Below are positions 1 to 7,110 of a DNA stretch of 64,000 nt, piece by piece. Under the pieces are notes generated by a model. The model saw only the letters and a program-made list of their open reading frames with translations, did not search any database and was not told where the DNA came from. The DNA is from Clostridiaceae bacterium. GTDB lineage: Bacteria; Bacillota; Clostridia; Lachnospirales; Lachnospiraceae. How positions within the stretch are numbered: the first letter of the stretch is position 1; the number at the start of each line of letters is the position of its first letter. Position numbers and translations under genes: made by a program. The stretch is from contig CAJTGI010000005.1 in the NCBI GenBank assembly GCA_910575435.1, positions 1 through 64,000 on the forward strand, in the 5' to 3' direction.

Positions 1-135
1 CGGCGGACGGCGATTGAGACGGGGGTGAACTGCCTGACGTCGCTGGACACGGCGGACGCGCTGCTGACGAGCCTGGAGGGGGGCGAGGGGGAGGTGTCCG
101 TGGTGGACGTGGCGACCATTGCCAGCGGGAGATAA
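1..135 (+). CDS. carB: Carbamoyl-phosphate synthase large subunit, C-terminal end (partial)
   Basis: The first 45 codons are open in frame 1 and end in TAA at 133-135. The peptide contains CLTSLDTADALL, close to the conserved end of the allosteric (MGS-like) domain of CarB, which makes carbamoyl phosphate for arginine and pyrimidine synthesis. The rest of the gene lies before the window. The codons are extremely G/C-ending, clearly richer than the following genes. With only the tail visible, a CarB-like fragment cannot be separated from an intact gene. Confidence 0.75.
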   Translation, partial: RRTAIETGVNCLTSLDTADALLTSLEGGEGEVSVVDVATIASGR

Positions 136-139
136 GGCA

Positions 140-165
140 GGGGGGCGCAGAAGCACCCCCCTTTT
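140..165 (+). terminator. Rho-independent terminator after carB
   Basis: Six G (140-145) pair with six C (156-161) across a short loop, followed by TTTT. It starts five bases after the carB stop codon, so it probably ends that transcript. Confidence 0.75.
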
Positions 166-343
166 GGCGTTGCCAGGCCGATCCCATTCTTCTAAAACAT
201 TGACTGTCTTTTTTGTAGTCCAATATTTATACAGATACATAAAAGTGAATTGAGAAAATCAAATCTCTCTTTTTCGTGCAAAGATTGAGAGGAAAAAAAC
301 AGCATCGTAATATATACTAAAAACTGTCAGGAGGATTTGGGTT

Positions 344-1189
344 ATGGATTGGATTGAAAGTTTAAATGATGCAATAGGCTATATTGAGGAGCATTTGACA
401 AAGGAAATCGATTACGAACGGCTTGGACAAATTGCATGCTGTTCTTCCTATCATTTTCAGAGAATGTTCACTTATATGGCGGGGATTCCCCTATCTGAAT
501 ATATCCGCAGGAGAAAAATGTCGCTTGCCGCCGCAGATTTACAGGGTAAAAGCATGAAAATCATTGATGTGGCAGGAAAATACGGATATAATTCCCCCAC
601 CGCATTTAACAGAGCCTTTCAGTCTATTCATGGAATTGCCCCATCTGCTGTAAAAAATGAGGGCGTACCCGTAAAATCCTTTCCGCCAATCTTTTTTAAA
701 ATCACAGTCAAAGGAGTTGAAGAAATGAATTATCGAATTGAAACAAAAGATGCTTTCCGCATCGTTGGCATATCTGTACCACTGAATAAGGATATTGAAA
801 AAAATTTTACGGTCATACCCACAAAGTGGCAGGAAGTCTCTACAAATGGAACATTGCAGAAATTGATTGGCATGATGAACACATCGCCTATGGGAGTGCT
901 TGGTGTCAGTATTTGTAATGACACGGAGCCTTGGAAGTATTATATTGGGGTATCTACTTCACAGGAAAAGAATGACCTTGAGGATTATGTTGTGCCGGCG
1001 GCTACTTGGGCAATATTTTCTGGAGAAGGTACAAATCAGTCTATCCAGGAATTGGAGCGGCGCATCGTAACAGAATGGCTGCCGACTTCAGGATACGAGT
1101 ATGGAAATGCTCCTGATATCGAGGTTTATTTAAATCCAGACCCGCAAAATGCAAAATATGAAGTATGGATACCTGTAGTGAAAAAATAG
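344..1189 (+). CDS. AraC-family regulator with GyrI-like effector-binding domain
   Basis: The 281-residue protein has two AraC-type helix-turn-helix motifs in residues 1-105 (IDYERLGQIACCSSYHFQRMF and IIDVAGKYGYNSPTAFNRAF regions). A C-terminal domain from about residue 125 has the GyrI/effector-binding pattern (YRIETKDAFRIVGISVPL...), as in Rob, SoxS-like and multidrug regulators that sense small amphipathic ligands. An AGGAGG site stands 10 bases before the ATG. No obvious target transporter is adjacent, so the ligand is unknown. The gene is AT-rich relative to carB. Confidence 0.85.
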   Translation: MDWIESLNDAIGYIEEHLTKEIDYERLGQIACCSSYHFQRMFTYMAGIPLSEYIRRRKMSLAAADLQGKSMKIIDVAGKYGYNSPTAFNRAFQSIHGIAPSAVKNEGVPVKSFPPIFFKITVKGVEEMNYRIETKDAFRIVGISVPLNKDIEKNFTVIPTKWQEVSTNGTLQKLIGMMNTSPMGVLGVSICNDTEPWKYYIGVSTSQEKNDLEDYVVPAATWAIFSGEGTNQSIQELERRIVTEWLPTSGYEYGNAPDIEVYLNPDPQNAKYEVWIPVVKK

Positions 1190-1464
1190 ACACCAAAAAA
1201 ATAGAAGAGATATGCTATTTTTAGCAGCAAGATTGCAAATAATGTTATCAGAGCGCCAACTGCAGAGCCAATGAACTTGCAGGTATGATTACCACTGTTC
1301 ATTGGTTCTGTTTTTATTTCTAAAGTATTTTCGGAGATGTTGTTCCATGTCTTTGCAGGAAACTGATCACAGAAAGATTTCATATGCCTTTGTCAGCCAG
1401 CAAATGATTTAGAATTTCAGGCAATGCCTATAGTAGAATAACAGAAAATTTGTTCTGATATATA

Positions 1465-1534
1465 TTGACAAACACTTGTTCTTATGATAAAGTAAACACA
1501 GAAACAGCAAACATTTGTTCAGGAACAGGAGTTT
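1465..1534 (+). promoter_or_regulatory. Promoter with three LexA-like (SOS) boxes
   Basis: TTGACA (1465-1470) and TAAAGT (1488-1493) are 17 bases apart. Three sites of the Firmicute SOS-box form GAAC-N4-GTTC, each with one mismatch, lie in or just after the promoter: AAACACTTGTTC (1470-1481), AAACATTTGTTC (1509-1520) and GAACAGGAGTTT (1523-1534). The first overlaps the promoter, as expected for repression. The LexA assignment is inferred from the motif and the downstream YneA-like gene. Confidence 0.6.
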
Positions 1535-1609
1535 GCATATGCACCGTAATGATGTAGGCAGACCTGCATTACATTTGCAAGAATACGCATATAAAAGAGA
1601 GGTGATCCG

Positions 1610-1978
1610 ATGAAAAAAACTTCCATATTCTCTACTCGCCATTCTATATTTCACATTTTCCTTGTCCTTTGCATTTTAGGACTATTCATTGGGGGCAGTG
1701 TTGCTGTCTTAAAAAATATGACAATGGAAGCAGTCGCTGCCGACAATAGCCAACTGAGTTATCATTCTATCTCTGTATCCATGGGAGATACCCTTTGGAG
1801 TGTGGCAAAAGACAATTATACTGAAGAGTGGGGAAGTCTTTCGGTTTATTTAAAGGAAATTAAGAGATGCAACGCTTTGGCTTCGGAAGAAATCACCGCA
1901 GGGAGTTCTCTGATCGTGCCAATATATCTGCCCTCGAAATCTGCCAATGCAAACTATGGGATGGAATTGCCCCGCTAA
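1610..1978 (+). CDS. LysM-domain membrane protein, YneA-like SOS cell-division inhibitor candidate
   Basis: This 122-residue protein has a short basic N-terminus, one membrane helix (about residues 13-35) and a LysM-like domain (about residues 55-110, beginning ISVSMGDTLWSVAKDNY). That is the architecture of YneA, which Bacillus makes during the SOS response to delay septation. A near-perfect ribosome site, AGAGGTGATC, precedes the ATG. The upstream LexA-like boxes support the role. No lexA gene is adjacent, unlike in Bacillus, so a different LysM envelope protein remains possible. Confidence 0.65.
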   Translation: MKKTSIFSTRHSIFHIFLVLCILGLFIGGSVAVLKNMTMEAVAADNSQLSYHSISVSMGDTLWSVAKDNYTEEWGSLSVYLKEIKRCNALASEEITAGSSLIVPIYLPSKSANANYGMELPR

Positions 1979-2038
1979 TATGCTAGCCATCTTTGACAGC
2001 AAAAACAAATCTATTGTAGATATCTCATGAAAACACGC

Positions 2039-2046
2039 TTCTATAT
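2039..2046. repeat. Target-site duplication, left side of element A
   Basis: TTCTATAT directly precedes the GTTACTATTCACGGTC end of the element and is repeated exactly at 2746-2753, right after the other end. Confidence 0.85.
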
Positions 2047-2745
2047 GTTACTATTCACGGTCAATGTGAAAGGATAATATTTCATTATCCATCATTAGCT
2101 TACGCTTTTGCAGACCGATTCAAGATCTTGCATCGTTTTTTGCTGAAATATCTTGAAAGCATCCGAAAAAGAAAAATCGGTCACGCCTGGCAACATGCAG
2201 ACTTTCCGAGGGAACTAATTGCTTTGCGGTTTCGATATTTGATTTATGCGCCTCTACGCATTCAGAACTACGTTCTTCATCGCGGGCGCGCTCGGTTCTT
2301 ATGTAAACAAGTTTACAACGAACCTCACTTTGCCTTCGCGAAAAACGCACAGCATGCAACCGAATTCATGTGTTTTCCGTGGAGGCACTCGCGAATCGCC
2401 GCCACTTTCGAGGTGTCTTCTACCTCGCTTGCACCACGCATCGTGGTGTTGGTGGCTGTGGCGTTATGAGCGGTAGCGAGAGCGTGCCTCACAGGAAAGC
2501 ACTGAATCGGTGCATGCTGCTTGAACGGTTCTGCGAGGCGCATAGTCATCGAAACCATGCAAAGCAAAGTTCCCACTGGAAAGTCTGCATAAGTGTGCGG
2601 CGCAACCGATTTTTCTTTTTTCGGATGTAGCACAAGTTTTCGCAGCAAAAAACGTCATACATTTTGCTGGGTTGGTCTGCAAAAATCAAGGATTCGATGG
2701 ATAATGAAATATTATCTGTTTTTCACATCGACCGTGAATAGTAAC
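2047..2745. mobile_element. Long-palindrome foldback/MITE-like element, copy A
   Basis: The 699-bp element starts with GTTACTATTCACGGTC and ends with its exact reverse complement. Homology between the arms continues inward for most of the length (for example TTTTGCAGACCG, TTTTTTGCTG, GCATCCGAAAAAG and GTTTCGAT recur in the inverted right arm). No ORF much over 110 codons exists and none looks like a transposase, so it is non-autonomous or RNA-only. It is flanked by an 8-bp duplication and is clearly related, in the same orientation, to copy B at 6503-7097. Copy A is about 100 bp longer because of extra sequence in the middle. Confidence 0.85.
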
Positions 2746-2753
2746 TTCTATAT
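2746..2753. repeat. Target-site duplication, right side of element A
   Basis: Exact copy of TTCTATAT at 2039-2046, marking the insertion footprint. Confidence 0.85.
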
Positions 2754-2898
2754 TAAAAATATTTATACAATTTGCACTTTATCTCTTGACGAATGCGTTC
2801 TCCCCTAGTAGAATAAAATTATTGATAAAATATTGCAGTATTTTTTTACAATGTTTCATATGGGGCGGAGCGTTTATAAAATCAGTGTTTTGTATGTT

Positions 2899-2931
2899 CT
2901 ACAGGAGTAGATTCTTTTTCTACGATGGTAG
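2899..2931 (+). promoter_or_regulatory. Paired BlaI/MecI-type operator dyads
   Basis: CTACAGGAGTAG (2899-2910) and CTACGATGGTAG (2920-2931) share the form CTAC-N4-GTAG. Their centres are 21 bases apart, two helical turns. They lie just before a BlaI-family gene, whose relatives bind TACA/TGTA-type dyads and repress themselves. Operator function is inferred. Confidence 0.5.
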
Positions 2932-2957
2932 TCTTGCATCGTCAGGAGGTATTATTT

Positions 2958-3329
2958 ATGAAAGAAATCAGATTGCATGATGGAGAATTGAATGTGATGG
3001 AACTTCTGTGGTCTAATAAGGAATTGGCAGCGAAAGATATTTCTAAAATAATCAAGGAATACATCGGTTGGGAAAAAAATACGACTTATACGGTTATTAA
3101 GCGTCTGATTGACAAAGGCGCAATTAAGCGGGAAGACCCAGGATTTATCTGCAAGGCGATCGTTTCCAAAAGGAAAATTCAAGAAATTGAGACGAGGGCG
3201 TTGCTAGATAAATTATATAATGGTTCGATTTCTAACCTGATGCTAGACTATATTAACCATCAGAAATTGTCTGGAACCGATTTGGAAAACATGGAGCGAA
3301 TCTTATCAAACCATAGGCATGTGATTTGA
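2958..3329 (+). CDS. BlaI/MecI/CopY-family transcriptional repressor
   Basis: The 123-residue product has the winged-helix pattern of the penicillinase-repressor family: ELNVMELLWSNKELAAKDISKII, then NTTYTVIKRLIDKGAIKRE, then a C-terminal dimerisation helix. In this family repression is relieved when a BlaR/MecR sensor protease cleaves the regulator, or by copper in CopY. No sensor protease, beta-lactamase or copper pump lies nearby, so its targets are elsewhere or it is an orphan. The start at 2958 is chosen because AGGAGGT stands just before it; an upstream in-frame start at 2925 lacks one. Confidence 0.85.
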   Translation: MKEIRLHDGELNVMELLWSNKELAAKDISKIIKEYIGWEKNTTYTVIKRLIDKGAIKREDPGFICKAIVSKRKIQEIETRALLDKLYNGSISNLMLDYINHQKLSGTDLENMERILSNHRHVI

Positions 3330-3521
3330 TATCTGTGGAAGAGTGTATCTTCCCTCGCCTTAACTCTGGGATAAACTCCAGTTTTTCAAATAGTTATGGC
3401 AAGGGAACCCTTATATATAATTCTTTCTCTAAAACGTCTTGCAATGAGTAACTTTTTCAGTACCCTGCAAGTGTGGTTATGCTAGTGCAACAATGCAGAT
3501 GCAAGTATTGCCCAAAAAAAT
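3330..3521. other. Intergenic sequence without recognised gene
   Basis: AT-rich sequence after the BlaI-type gene. I see no convincing ORF, RNA gene or strong hairpin. Confidence 0.4.
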
Positions 3522-3641
3522 GTAGGAGCGGCTGTATTGAGCCACTCCTAATCGCTTTTAAAATACGTTATTTCAATGTTTTTAAAACTTCTTTCGTTTC
3601 TTTAGAAACGATTGGCGTCCGCTGCTTCCTGAACGGAAACG
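3522..3641 (-). pseudogene. Duplicated 3' end of the GGGtGRT gene (remnant)
   Basis: About 120 bases closely match 4511-4632, which spans the last codons and the downstream region of the GGGtGRT gene. Shared stretches include GTTATTTCAATGTTTTTA, ACTTCTTTCGTTTC and ATTGGCGTCCGCTGCTTCCT. Read on the minus strand it encodes the same ending, ...QEAADANRF, then stops. It carries a few substitutions and a 3-base deletion and has no start. The toxin-antitoxin pair lies between the two copies. Confidence 0.75.
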
Positions 3642-3754
3642 TCATACGCCTTAAATACAGTATTTCATTCTTAAAAGTGTAGGAATAATCTACACTGAAT
3701 CACTTCTTAATACATTGTTTTGCTCTTTCCAAGCAGACTATATTTACGTTTCAC

Positions 3755-4093
3755 TTATACATTACTTTCAATCCAATGCCCGATTATGTACTCCCAATCC
3801 ATGCCATCCTGCAATACACGAAGCACAGTGACCACCATCTCTTCTTCATCTATCGTATAAAACAATAAATGATTACTAATAGGCTTCATATAGATATCAT
3901 ATCCTCGATATTGAAAACCCGTGGTTCCATAGCCGGTTGGCAATCTATCCAAGTTTTGTGCAGCTTTCTTAATCTTAGCGGAAAAGTTTCGAGCATAATC
4001 AGCATATTTAAAATTTTCAATGATATACCGTTTCTTATTCAAGACATCTATTTTTCCGCTCTGTGCTATTACCACTTTGTATCTTTTTGCCAT
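3755..4093 (-). CDS. RelE/ParE-family toxin of a type II toxin-antitoxin pair
   Basis: This 112-residue protein follows the RelE/ParE fold pattern: an N-terminal strand (YKVVIAQSGKID), two helices (YADYARNFSAKIKKAAQNLDRLP), then strands with basic and aromatic residues (GYDIYMKPISNHLLFYTIDEEEMVVTVLRVLQDGMDW). RelE members cut ribosome-bound mRNA and ParE members poison gyrase; sequence alone does not decide which. It lies 9 bases after the antitoxin stop codon, and a GGAG site in that gap serves its ATG. Confidence 0.8.
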   Translation of the reverse strand: MAKRYKVVIAQSGKIDVLNKKRYIIENFKYADYARNFSAKIKKAAQNLDRLPTGYGTTGFQYRGYDIYMKPISNHLLFYTIDEEEMVVTVLRVLQDGMDWEYIIGHWIESNV

Positions 4094-4102
4094 CTATACT
4101 CC

Positions 4103-4267
4103 CTATACTCTGTCAATTTCATCCCATGCCTCATCAATTGTCTGAACCCTGCCATTTTCCATATCGTCAATGGCTTCATCCAGTTTCCCTAACAAGACAT
4201 TCATGGAATCATCGATTGTATAAGTAGGTTCTACTGTTTTTACAGCCTCTGCTAATGCCATGTTCAT
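4103..4267 (-). CDS. Antitoxin of the RelE/ParE pair (54 residues)
   Basis: A small ORF reads MNMALAEAVKTVEPTYTID..., is acidic in its second half (LDEAIDDMENG, DEAWDEIDRV) and ends just before the toxin. Size, charge and order (antitoxin first) fit a type II antitoxin that binds its toxin and represses the operon. Two starts are possible, at 4267 and 4261; the sequence GGGTGATGAACATGG could serve either. No DNA-binding motif could be assigned with certainty. Confidence 0.7.
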   Translation of the reverse strand: MNMALAEAVKTVEPTYTIDDSMNVLLGKLDEAIDDMENGRVQTIDEAWDEIDRV

Positions 4268-4284
4268 CACCCTTTCCAAAATTC

Positions 4285-4303
4285 TGATAATTATATATTA
4301 TCA
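4285..4303 (-). promoter_or_regulatory. Palindromic operator over the toxin-antitoxin promoter
   Basis: A perfect 19-bp palindrome, TGATAATTATATATTATCA, lies 18 bases before the antitoxin start. On the minus strand it contains TATAAT, a good -10 box, though no clear -35 is seen. A dyad on the -10 is the usual layout for autorepression by a toxin-antitoxin complex. Confidence 0.55.
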
Positions 4304-4510
4304 AAATCTTTGTGCGTGCTTTTTTACATATCACGATGTTGTGAAACAATTTGCTAAAAAATTGTTAAAACTTATTTTACCACAATCCGAAAGAAATATC
4401 CATTTCTCTTTTCAAAGCATTTCTATCTTGCTAAAAATTTTTTCAACAAATATAATAATACTGTAAAAAATAATGTAGGAATATGGGTGTAGGAATACTG
4501 TAGAAATAGT
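4304..4510. other. Intergenic stretch with TGTAGGAATA repeats
   Basis: AT-rich sequence. Near 4470-4515 the word TGTAGGAAT(A) or TGTAGGA recurs three times at short intervals; one further copy lies at about 3680. No gene is seen. Confidence 0.4.
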
Positions 4511-4594
4511 GTAGGAGTGACCTACATTTAGCCACTCCTAATCACTTTTAAACAACGTTATTTCAATGTTTTTAGAACTTCTTTCGTTTCTTCT
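4511..4594 (-). repeat. Second copy of the direct repeat bracketing the toxin-antitoxin module
   Basis: This region, continuing into the gene to about 4632, is the intact counterpart of 3522-3641. It contains a TAGGAGTG...CACTCCTA hairpin just past the GGGtGRT gene, which may act in 3'-end formation. Confidence 0.6.
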
Positions 4595-5605
4595 TTAGAA
4601 ACGATTGGCGTCCGCTGCTTCCTGCACGGAAACGGCTACTGCCACCGTCATGCCCACCATGGGGTTGTTGCCAGCGCCAATCAGTCCCATCATCTCCACA
4701 TGCGCCGGAACAGAGGAAGAACCTGCGAACTGCGCATCGCTATGCATGCGGCCCAGGGTATCTGTCATGCCATAAGAAGCGGGACCTGCGGCCATATTAT
4801 CCGGATGAAGGGTACGTCCCGTACCGCCGCCAGATGCCACGGAGAAATACTTCTTGCCCTGCTCCAGGCATTCCTTCTTATAGGTTCCTGCCACCGGATG
4901 CTGGAAGCGGGTAGGATTGGTGGAGTTTCCTGTGATAGAAACGTCTACGCCTTCTTTGTGCATGATGGCAACGCCCTCGGGAACGGAGTTTGCGCCGTAG
5001 CAGTTTACCTTTGCACGAAGTCCCTCAGAATAAGACTTGCGGAATACTTCCTTCACCTCATTGGTGTATGGGTCAAACTCTGTCTCCACGAAAGTAAATC
5101 CATTGATGCGGGAAATAATCTGTGCCGCATCCTTGCCAAGACCGTTTAAGATGACCCGGAGAGGCTCCTTGCGCACCTTGTTTGCCTTCTCGGCAATACC
5201 GATAGCACCCTCAGCAGCTGCGAAAGACTCGTGGCCTGCCAGGAATGCGAAGCACTTGGTGTCCTCCTCCAGGAGCATCTTGCCCAGGTTGCCGTGTCCC
5301 AAGCCCACCTTGCGGGTATCTGCCACAGAGCCGGGAATGCAGAAGGACTGCAGTCCCTCTCCGATTGCTGCCGCAGCATCTGCCGCGCGACGGCAGTCTT
5401 TCTTGATTGCGATGGCTGCGCCGACAATATATGCCCAGCATGCATTCTCAAAACAAATTGGCTGGATGCCCTTGATCTGGTTGTATACGTCCAGTCCAGC
5501 ATCCTTTGTGATTTTCTCTGCCTCTTCAATGGAAGAAATGCCATATTTGCTTAACACTGCGTTAATCTGGTCAATTCTTCTCTCATATGATTCAAATAAT
5601 GCCAT
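4595..5605 (-). CDS. GGGtGRT protein
   Basis: The 336-residue protein contains ASGGGTGRTLHPDN, the signature that names the GGGtGRT family, plus conserved LIGAGNNPMVGMTVAVAVSVQEAADANRF at its end. The family occurs in anaerobes, and its gene usually follows an Fe-S scaffold gene, as here with a 21-base gap. The biochemical activity is not established; a role linked to Fe-S cluster handling is inferred from the constant pairing. The ATG has an AGGAGG-type site upstream. Length and ends look complete. Confidence 0.85.
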   Translation of the reverse strand: MALFESYERRIDQINAVLSKYGISSIEEAEKITKDAGLDVYNQIKGIQPICFENACWAYIVGAAIAIKKDCRRAADAAAAIGEGLQSFCIPGSVADTRKVGLGHGNLGKMLLEEDTKCFAFLAGHESFAAAEGAIGIAEKANKVRKEPLRVILNGLGKDAAQIISRINGFTFVETEFDPYTNEVKEVFRKSYSEGLRAKVNCYGANSVPEGVAIMHKEGVDVSITGNSTNPTRFQHPVAGTYKKECLEQGKKYFSVASGGGTGRTLHPDNMAAGPASYGMTDTLGRMHSDAQFAGSSSVPAHVEMMGLIGAGNNPMVGMTVAVAVSVQEAADANRF

Positions 5606-5626
5606 GATTCGTTTGCCTCCTTTTCT

Positions 5627-6334
5627 TTATTTTGCAATCTCTTCATCTGTTCTCGGATCAATGAGTTTCACAGCGTCATCCACGCGGCCGTATTGACCGG
5701 AAGCCTTCTCCCAAGCAGTGTTGGGGTCATCGCCCTTCTTGATGAAGTCAGTCATCTTGCCAAGGCTGACAAACTTGTAACCGATAATCATGTCCTCGTC
5801 ATCCAATGCGATGGCTGTCACGTATCCCTCTGCCATCTCCAGGTAGCGGGGGCCTTTCTTTAATGTGCCATACATGGTACCTACCTGGGAGCGAAGACCC
5901 TTTCCAAGATCCTCAAGACCTGCGCCGATAGCAAGTCCATCCTCAGAAAATGCACTCTGGGAACGTCCGTAAACAATCTGGAGGAACAGCTCTCTCATGG
6001 CAGTGTTAATTGCGTCACAAACCAAATCTGTGTTCAATGCCTCCATCACAGTCAGCCCCGGCAGGATTTCAGATGCCATGGCTGCAGAGTGCGTCATGCC
6101 GGAACACCCGATGGTCTCCACTAGTGCCTCCTGAATAATACCCTCTTTCACATTGAGAGACATCTTGCAGGCACCCTGCTGCGGTGCGCACCAGCCCACG
6201 CCATGCGTAAAGCCAGAGATATCTTTTACTTCTTTTGCCTGAACCCATTTCGCCTCCTCCGGAATCGGGGCAGCACCGTGGTGCACACCCTGGGCAACTG
6301 GGCACATGTTTTCTACTTCCTGTGAATAAATCAT
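5627..6334 (-). CDS. Iron-sulfur cluster assembly scaffold (NifU/IscU N-terminal-like)
   Basis: This 235-residue protein carries conserved cysteines in GWCAPQQGACKMSL and ETIGCSGMTHSAAMASEI, the latter like the IscU/NifU cysteine region used to build transient Fe-S clusters. It is longer than classical IscU and resembles the variant found beside GGGtGRT genes. An AAAGGAG site precedes the ATG. It is the first gene of a two-gene operon; no cysteine desulfurase lies in the window. Confidence 0.8.
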   Translation of the reverse strand: MIYSQEVENMCPVAQGVHHGAAPIPEEAKWVQAKEVKDISGFTHGVGWCAPQQGACKMSLNVKEGIIQEALVETIGCSGMTHSAAMASEILPGLTVMEALNTDLVCDAINTAMRELFLQIVYGRSQSAFSEDGLAIGAGLEDLGKGLRSQVGTMYGTLKKGPRYLEMAEGYVTAIALDDEDMIIGYKFVSLGKMTDFIKKGDDPNTAWEKASGQYGRVDDAVKLIDPRTDEEIAK

Positions 6335-6494
6335 GTTTATGCTCCTTTCAATATGCTTTTTTTCTGTGGTGGAAATATTGCTGCTCTGCTTATTCTATGT
6401 ACCATATCGCATACACCGCCACAGTCTTATCAATATTTTCTCATATATTTCCATTTTCGTCTACACTTTTCGCTAAAAAAATATAAAAAATGGA

Positions 6495-6502
6495 AGTGCC
6501 AG
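6495..6502. repeat. Target-site duplication, left side of element B
   Basis: AGTGCCAG directly before the element end; exact copy at 7098-7105. Confidence 0.85.
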
Positions 6503-7097
6503 GTTACTATTCACGGTCGCTGTGAAAAGATAATTTCATATTATCCATCAATAATTTTCGCTTTTGCAGACCGCATTCAAAATCTTGAATAGTTTTTTGC
6601 TGTAGTATTGTGAAAGCATCCGAAAAGAATGCCTAGGCACACCTTGCAACATTACGGCTTTCGGTGGGGACTAATTGCTTTGCGGTTTCGATGTATGATT
6701 TATGTGCCTCTCCACAAACTCACACCATGCAACCGATTTCATGTGCTTTCCGTAGAGGCACTCGCGAATCGCCGACACTTGCGAGGCGTACTTTGCCTCG
6801 TTAGGTGTCGTGGCGTTATGAGCGGTAGCGAAAGCGTGCCTCCGAGGAAAGCACTGAAACGGTGCATGCTGTTCAGACAATGCTGTGAGGCACATATTCA
6901 TCGAAACCATGCAAAGCAAAGTCCCCTCACGAAAGCCTACGTTGTCTGGCGGTGTGCCTAGTCTTTCTTTTTCGGATGCACCGCAAAATATCGCAGCAAA
7001 AAACATCATATAATTTGTTATTGCGGTCTGCAAAAATCAAAGATGCGATGGATAATATGAAATTATCTGTTTTTTACAATCGACCGTGAATAGTAAC
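6503..7097. mobile_element. Long-palindrome foldback/MITE-like element, copy B
   Basis: A 595-bp relative of copy A with the same ends (GTTACTATTCACGGTC and its reverse complement). Aligning the left arm with the inverted right arm gives near-continuous matches: GATAATTTCATATTATCCATC-type sequence, TTTTGCAGACCGC, TTTTTTGCTG, GCATCCGAAAA, CTAGGCACACC, GGTTTCGATG and TATGTGCCTC. The whole element could therefore fold as one hairpin of roughly 290-base arms. It has no credible ORF. It is inserted a few bases past the stop codon of the gene at 7111-7779 and is flanked by an 8-bp duplication. Confidence 0.87.
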
Positions 7098-7105
7098 AGT
7101 GCCAG
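7098..7105. repeat. Target-site duplication, right side of element B
   Basis: AGTGCCAG, identical to 6495-6502; it lies six bases from the stop codon of the next gene. Confidence 0.85.
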
Positions 7106-7110
7106 CGTCA

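Noticed and set aside
1126-1654. Minus-strand ORFs of 81-85 codons, considered as a divergent lexA
   Set aside because: No helix-turn-helix or Ser-Lys protease motifs; they overlap the LysM gene and the AraC gene end.
2120-2682. Several ORFs of 70-113 codons inside element A
   Set aside because: They overlap on both strands within a palindrome, share no ribosome sites and have no transposase motifs; they arise from the inverted repeat.
6629-7033. ORFs of 110 and 120 codons inside element B
   Set aside because: Mirror-image frames of the two arms, not conserved in copy A.
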